Both the position numbers and the translations under genes were made by a program. The notes beneath the pieces are model-generated. The model was not told the origin of the DNA. It did no database searches and saw nothing but the letters and a program-made list of their open reading frames with translations. A DNA stretch of 64,000 bases, taken from the NCBI GenBank assembly GCA_024336345.1, contig JANFOG010000006.1, positions 558,001 through 622,000 of the forward strand, given 5' to 3'. The stretch comes from Mariannaea sp. PMI_226. Taxonomy: Eukaryota > Ascomycota > Sordariomycetes > Hypocreales > Nectriaceae. The stretch's first letter is position 1; every line of letters begins with the position of its first letter. Of this stretch, positions 58,497 to 64,000 are shown piece by piece.

Positions 58497-58927
58497 ATGT
58501 CTCACGAAAGCGTTTGGAACTCGCGCCCCCGAACCTACGGCAAGGGCTCTCGCAGCTGGTACGATTCACCATTTCACCCTCCGGCATTCTGCTCCGTCCT
58601 GACGGCAGCTATTCCCCCTCCTTCCCCCGATGTCCATAGGAAAATTGACCTCGAGAGTATACTGACATGGGATTTCTTCATATAGCCGCGTCTGCAAGCA
58701 CAAGGCCGGTCTGATCCGCAAGTACGAGCTCAACCTGTGCCGTCAGTGCTTCCGTGAGAAGGCCAAGGACATTGGTTTCAACAAGGTTAGTCGGGCGAAA
58801 AGAAACAATTCTCGGACGAATACTCTCTCTCTCTCTCTATCTTGTCTTCGAAGAGAAGTGGAAAGGCCCTAGAAGAAAATGGACAAAAAAAAGGCTGACC
58901 ATTTGTGCGCGTCTACAGTACCGATAA
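58497..58927 (+). CDS. rps29: 40S ribosomal protein S29 (uS14)
   Basis: Exons 58497-58558, 58686-58785 and 58919-58927 encode 56 residues, the standard length. The protein begins [20 protein letters not shown] and has the zinc-binding pattern CRVC at 21-24 and CRQC at 39-42, in the order known for uS14, ending GFNKYR. The third exon contributes only nine coding bases (TAC CGA TAA), joined by an intron with a GTTAGT donor and TACAG acceptor. Reading through that intron would replace the final YR. It is a zinc-binding component of the small-subunit head. Confidence 0.97.
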
Positions 58928-59764
58928 ACGATGTTGCAACGAAAAATTCTCGGATGGGGCTGGAGGCAAGTAAGGGGACGGAACTCTTGAGATGAAGTCA
59001 GGGCCTCGCGAAAAGCATCTCGGAAGGCGGCCGCTTGGAACCGGAGTTTTATGGCTTGCTTGGGTCTGTGGAGGATCGTACGTCTTAACGAACCTGGATC
59101 CGAATAGACGAATACCATTGCATTGGACCTCACAGTCATGTCTTTTTTTCCCTCTTCGTCCCTGCGATATCATCATCTCTTGGTCTACGAAGTAGACACC
59201 CTGGATGTGCGGCTCGTGGATTTCCATGCCACATGGTTGGAGTTGGTGAAAAAATGATCATAGTCAAGACGATTGTGAAAGGTCTTTGTTTCCACTAAGA
59301 TCGTGTGCAATGCCAAATGATTTGCCAATCATCGCCCGTCCCCATTCTCGTCGCCATGTCTTTTTTTTTTTTTTTTCAATCCGCATGAATTCCCTTGATT
59401 TTGGTACATAATATCAGCTATACCATTCTGGTTACTCCAATTTCGTTCGTCACGTCACGGAGATCGAAAAACTGACTTGAAATCACTAGTTTTACATGTC
59501 TTTAAATTACTGCCTCTCCTCTTTTTGGTCTAAATGAAATCGTCAAGACATCGAGAAGAAGTAGAGTGGAGATCTTTGAACCTCCCAAGTCGTAGATATA
59601 CAAGAGCCTCACTAGCTCAAATGGGAGACGTGGCTCGGTCATACATCAAAAAAAAATTCATACAGCATCCCCATTGTGTCTTCATTTCCGAGCGCCCATT
59701 TTTACCATGCCCCAGTTACGAATTTCACTCTCATGGCAAACTCCAAAGTCATCCCTTTTATCGC
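58928..59764. other. Convergent 3' region between rps29 and mitochondrial EF-Tu
   Basis: No gene was recognised. A run of 16 T lies at 59361-59376, and both 3' untranslated regions should be here. A plus-strand frame of 179 codons crosses into the EF-Tu gene in antisense and has no family features. Confidence 0.6.
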
Positions 59765-61188
59765 TTATTTGAGAATGCGAGTGCAGAGACCAGTAGCAAC
59801 AGTGCGGCCACCCTCACGGATGTTGAATCGCTGACCAACCTCAATGGCATTAGGGTGAGTCATGGTGACCACCATCTCAATGTTGTCACCAGGCATGACC
59901 ATCTTGGAGGATGCATCGGCAGTGCCCTCGGGGAAGGTCAGGTCAACGGACTCATCAGCAGTTCGGAGGTAGAGCTGAGGTCGGTAGTGCTCCATGAAAC
60001 CAGTGTGTCGGCCACCCTCATCCTTGGTAAGGACGTAGAGGGAAGCAAGGAACTGAGTGTGGGAAGTGACTGAGCCAGGCTTGCAAACGACCATACCACG
60101 GCGGACATCCTCACGGCGGACACCACGAATGAGGAGACCAGAGTTATCACCAGCCTGAGACTGCTCACAGGACTTCTTGAAGGTCTCAATGTCGGTAACC
60201 TTGGTCTTGATGATCTCGTTACCCTTACCAACAAGCTCGATCTCCTCATCACGCTTGAGGGTACCACGCTCGACACGGCCAGAGACGACGGTACCACGAC
60301 CAGCAATAGAGAAGACATCCTCGACAGACATGAGGAAGGGCTTGTCAAGGTCACGCTCGGGGGTAGGGATCCACTCGTCGACAGCCTGGAGAAGCTCATC
60401 AATCTTCTCATTACCAATCTCAGGGCGCTGGTTGTTGAGGGCCATCAGAGCAGAACCCATGATGACGGGAGTCTCATCACCCTCAAAGCCGTAGGTGCTA
60501 AGGAGCTCACGCATCTCCATCTCGACAAGCTCAAGCATCTCGGGATCATCAATGGCATCGACCTTGTTGACGAAGACAACAATCTTCTGGACACCAACCT
60601 GACGAGCAAGCAGCAAGTGCTCACGAGTCTGGGGCATTTGACCATCGGAAGCAGCGACAACAATGATAGCACCATCCATGTTGGCAGCACCAGTGATCAT
60701 GTTCTTGATGTAATCGGCGTGACCAGGGCAGTCGACGTGAGAATAGTGGCGGTTCTCAGTGGAGTACTCGATGTGGGCGGTAGAAATGGTGATACCACGC
60801 TTGCGCTCCTCAGGAGCCTTGTCAATGGAGCCATAGTCGAGGAAGTTGGCGAAGCCCTTCTCAGCTTGACGCTTGGTGATGGCAGCGGACAAGGTGGTCT
60901 GGAGAGGTGGAGAGAAAGGTCAGCATTGCAAATTCCCAGAAACCAATGTCAATTGGGTGGGCTTGTTGATTGGGTGAGACAAACCTTGCCGTGATCGACG
61001 TGACCAATGGTGCCAATGTTAACGTGAGGCTTAGTTCGCTCAAAGACGGCGTATGATCGGTAGAGGTTGAGGACACCAGCAGCGTTCTGCTTCTTGAAAG
61101 CGGACTGGAGGGGGTTGATTCGGCCAGAGTTCAGGCCGTGGCGCGCGGTCCGTAGGAACGGCGCAACGGATCGGAAAGCGGTGGACAT
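59765..61188 (-). CDS. tuf1: Mitochondrial translation elongation factor Tu
   Basis: Exons 61188-60985 and 60898-59765 give 445 residues. The first 50 or so residues are Arg/Ser/Ala-rich without acids ([20 protein letters not shown]), a mitochondrial presequence; the mature part starts near [23 protein letters not shown]. The single intron (GTTTGT...CAG) falls between the Lys and Thr codons of the P-loop GHVDHGKT (62-69). DCPGH (124-128) and NKVD (179-182) complete the GTP site, and domains 2 and 3 end at GLCTRILK. It delivers aminoacyl-tRNA to the mitochondrial ribosome. The start at 61188 gives the presequence; the ATG-less extension upstream is not needed. Close similarity to bacterial EF-Tu is expected. 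Confidence 0.97.
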
Positions 61189-62950
61189 GATGAGACCACG
61201 GGGTATATGATGACACAAGAGAAGGGTCGAAGAAAACAGATTGAGCGGAGAGGAGGTGGTGGGGAAGGACAATGAGGCAACTCAGAAAACACGCACTGGT
61301 GCTGCCGATATGATGCTTGGAAATTTTTATGAGCTCTGCTGGCCCACTGGCTTAAGGGAAGTCGTTTGTCTCTGAGTGTTGTGGGTCCGTTCGGTGGCTG
61401 CCGGAATCAATGCTGCCACTGAAGCGTTTGTCGAAACGGGCCACGGCTCACAATAGATAGATCACGTGACGGGATACCGTTGAGAGCTGAGACTTCTATT
61501 GCACCCACCTATACTCTAAGCTTGCCCTAATAAGAGCTGCCTGTTGACCAGGTACCTTAACTTGGTTTCATACATGCCTAACTCTCTCGACAGCTTCCCT
61601 CAAGTGTCCTGGCGAGAAACTCAAGGCACAGCAGGTAAGCTAATCTGCTGTTGGCCCGAAATCATGTTTTACCTTTGTGCCGTCGTTTTAGCATCCCTCG
61701 CTCCAATAGGAGAGACATAAAACCGGATTTGTAAAGCTAGAGTACGAGCTATACATCCTGCAACAAAATAATAATTTATGCGGTCTTGCCCCAGCAGCTC
61801 ACAGTTCTATTTCATTGACGGACGCCAATCGGTTGGTCTTCATCTTTCGTCTCTGAGGATTGGCGTATTTCTCACGACAAACTGAATGCGACCATGAAGA
61901 TCTGTTTCTATTATACAGACATAACTAGCAGTGCAGTGCGAGACTGACACTGTGCGAATTGAATTCCGACAAACTCGTTTTCTTCTCTATTTGTCTGATC
62001 TTTATAATAATTGTATTACAGTACCTTGTCCGCAAATATATTGGTATAGACTATAGCACGCCAGCTAACGCATGATTGCACAAGGGCTCTACAGCTCTCG
62101 CCTTGCAGGACCATGGATCACGTTTTGATGGCGTGTATGGAAACACCAATTGCTCTTAGTCTTTGATAAAGAGGCCCAGGGCTATAAATAAAGATACTTG
62201 GAGAATCCAGCAGACTTTTTTGCTATCATTCTCTCTACTACGTAGAGAACTGCCTCCTTGCAGGCTCTCTGCCATGTGCATAAATATCAGAGATACCTAG
62301 AAGGAGGTAGTCTAATAGGACACTAAGTTGTCGGTGCATTCAATGGAATAGTCCCCAGAAGAACAATGCCAGTTTTTCCGGCTCCACAAAATGTTCATTG
62401 AGTCCAAAGTCGTCGAGAGCAAGGGTATTTGGTTTGACTTGTAATACTAAACACAACTTTACGGCAGAATTTGATGAGGTTGATGAGTGATTAAAAATTA
62501 GATAAATGACAGGTGTACTGCCAGTGGTGTCTCTTGTTGCCACCAGCCCTTTTCTGCGTAGAAAAGCCGGGACCATCGGAGAATCCACTCTGGAGACAAT
62601 AACAGCCGCGCGCTATAAAAACTTCCAGCTCAAGCCCATCTCCCTCAACCTCAGCGTCAATATTGGCTCTTTCTCGCTTCTCTCTCATATAATTACTTGC
62701 CTTGCTGGCCTCTATCGCCAATCCGCCATTATTACCATTTTCTCGTCATCCAGTATTGAGAATCGTGCCACGATCCCTCACAATCACCTGTCAACACTTG
62801 GCTGTATCACCTCACTCAGCCTTTGTGCTGGCCACCTATCTCCTGTCTCTCTACCATTTACTTGGAGCAACAAAATCTGGAGCCTGCGCATTAAATTTTT
62901 TAATCAACTCACGTTCGCGCACGCCTCCCTTAATCAAATAATTCATCACC
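61189..62950. promoter_or_regulatory. Divergent intergenic region between tuf1 and the Pga2-like gene
   Basis: CACGTGAC lies at 61463-61470, about 280 bp upstream of tuf1. The CAGCAG hairpin repeat (copy 2) is near 61.6 kb. The middle (61700-62350) is AT-rich and featureless. A pyrimidine-rich leader (62640-62800) precedes the Pga2-like gene. No other gene was recognised. Confidence 0.6.
61598..61665 (+). repeat. CAGCAG hairpin dispersed repeat, copy 2
   Basis: CAGCAG (61629-61634) and CTGCTG (61645-61650) form a perfect six-base stem with a ten-base loop. The left arm lies in GGCACAGCAGGTAAG, identical to 26343-26357. Confidence 0.65.
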
Positions 62951-63436
62951 ATGGATTCCGAGGCTCAGCAACAGCAGCCGCTTGATAATGTTCAGCCTGA
63001 GCTGAACGCCCTTGGCAAGCTCATGGCGAATTTTCTCCAGTACGGATCCAATGCGTCCAACAATCTCTCCAACACCTTCACTAGCATGGATGCCAAGGGC
63101 TGGCTGCGCTTAATCATGGTTGTGGGTGGCTATATGCTGCTACGGCCCTACCTACTGAAGCTGTCCACCAAAGTTGCCGTCAGGAAATTGGAGGAACAGG
63201 ATGAGAGAGAAAAGGCTGCAGCCAGGGCACAAATCTCACCCAACGAGCTGCGTGGTGTCCCTGACGAAGTTGAACCCGAGCTGGATCCCGAGGGCGATGG
63301 CACAGGTGCTGATTGGGGTCAGAGGGCTCGTGTGAGGCAACGAGTGATGTTGAAGCAAATGCTGGATGCGGAAGAGCAAAGGAGGCTGGATGAAGAGTCG
63401 GACAAGGAAATTGAGGATCTGCTGGAATACGACTGA
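62951..63436 (+). CDS. pga2: Pga2-like ER membrane protein
   Basis: A single exon of 161 residues starts at an ATG in a CACCATGG context. One membrane helix (about 51-69, WLRLIMVVGGYMLLRPYLL) is followed by a charged cytosolic coiled region and an acidic segment with RGVPDEVEPE. The DWGQRARVRQRVMLKQML motif then matches the core of the fungal Pga2 family. In yeast Pga2 is an essential ER protein linked to protein traffic and processing; its molecular action is unknown. Size and layout agree with the family. Confidence 0.82.
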   Translation: MDSEAQQQQPLDNVQPELNALGKLMANFLQYGSNASNNLSNTFTSMDAKGWLRLIMVVGGYMLLRPYLLKLSTKVAVRKLEEQDEREKAAARAQISPNELRGVPDEVEPELDPEGDGTGADWGQRARVRQRVMLKQMLDAEEQRRLDEESDKEIEDLLEYD

Positions 63437-64000
63437 TGGGATATGTCCAATCACTATTTACCTCAGAAAAAGTCAACGATGACCAAAAGGGTATCAAGGC
63501 TCAATGGCATGGCGATTTCTTCTCGCCCTTATAATACGTTCGATTTTCAGCAACTTTGATCTTACTACTTCTTTGTCAATGTTCAGATGTGTACATACGT
63601 GCGTTAATCTTCGTTGATGGGGGATCTATTAATCCGATGGTAATTGTGACAGCGACAAAGACCCACGGTCTCCGGCCTCCTCCCACAGAAATAGAAGATA
63701 AACTCCAGTCTGGTGATTCCACTCGGATCGGCTGAGCTATTTGCATTGCACGTCCCTCATACCCCAGTGAGACCAAAATATACACTATTCGCATATTTTA
63801 CATTCATCAGCTCCCTGGCCAATGTCTTAATATAGTGAACTCTTGTACCGTGCCCGGGGCAGAGCCTGAGGATTACACAGCGGGTTCTAGCCAGGATGAG
63901 GTCTCTTTGTGAAGCCCAGATCTATGAGCCGTCAAAACTCGGCACTTGTTGGATCCGGCGGATGCGAGAAAACATGATTGGAAGCAAGGTTTAGTGTAGC
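63437..64000. other. Right flank downstream of the Pga2-like gene
   Basis: Likely 3' untranslated sequence and spacer; no gene reaches the right edge in a recognisable form. Confidence 0.5.

Noticed and set aside
1..64000. tRNA genes, rRNA, telomere repeats and CRISPR arrays
   Set aside because: Visual search for B-box words such as GGTTCGANNCC found only isolated partial matches (for example near 24713 and 44591) without a cloverleaf. No TTAGGG arrays and no regularly spaced repeats were seen. A tRNA prediction run would be decisive.

Overview
The window is nuclear DNA of a filamentous ascomycete. Coding regions are interrupted by short spliceosomal introns (mostly 50-160 bp) with GTANGT/GTGAGT-type donors, CTAAC/CTNAC-like branch sites and YAG acceptors. 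The gene set includes lineage markers such as a Zn2Cys6 regulator, a fungal NADP-glutamate dehydrogenase of 454 residues and a DSC-complex E3 ligase. Protein similarity and the pyrimidine-rich leaders point to Sordariomycetes, most likely Hypocreales; that placement is inference.

Fifteen protein genes could be reconstructed, with exon boundaries worked out by hand. Left part (1-25 kb): a PH-like domain protein (minus), a 10-kb stretch with no recognisable gene, a WDR26/Gid7-type CTLH ubiquitin-ligase subunit (minus), the dynamin-like GTPase Vps1 (plus) and a Zn2Cys6 transcription factor (minus). Middle (25-50 kb): a 6.6-kb AT-richer gene desert, a small two-helix membrane protein of the type often labelled rhomboid family, a true S54 rhomboid protease, the catalytic subunit of DNA polymerase delta, a 6.3-kb purine-skewed gap and NADP-glutamate dehydrogenase, whose second intron carries a foldback element. 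Right part (50-64 kb) is dense: a peroxisomal alpha-methylacyl-CoA racemase ending in SKL, a Tul1/DscA-like membrane RING ligase, an HSBP1-like trimeric coiled-coil protein, an ERp38/TigA-type disulfide isomerase ending in KDEL, ribosomal protein uS14 (S29), mitochondrial EF-Tu and a Pga2-like ER protein.

The genes are ordinary housekeeping functions: membrane traffic, replication, nitrogen assimilation, protein folding and degradation, translation. They do not form a biosynthetic or defence cluster, and I found no CRISPR array, intact transposon, rRNA or tRNA. The less ordinary content is non-coding: large gene-free gaps full of short palindromic words (TACATAGTA, TACGGAGTA, TACC/GGTA arrays), a diverged CAGCAG hairpin repeat present at 26.3 and 61.6 kb, G-rich quadruplex-type blocks, a MITE-like foldback inside a gdh intron, and CACGTG boxes upstream of several housekeeping genes. 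No convincing new biological system was seen; the repeat families are the best candidates for something undescribed.
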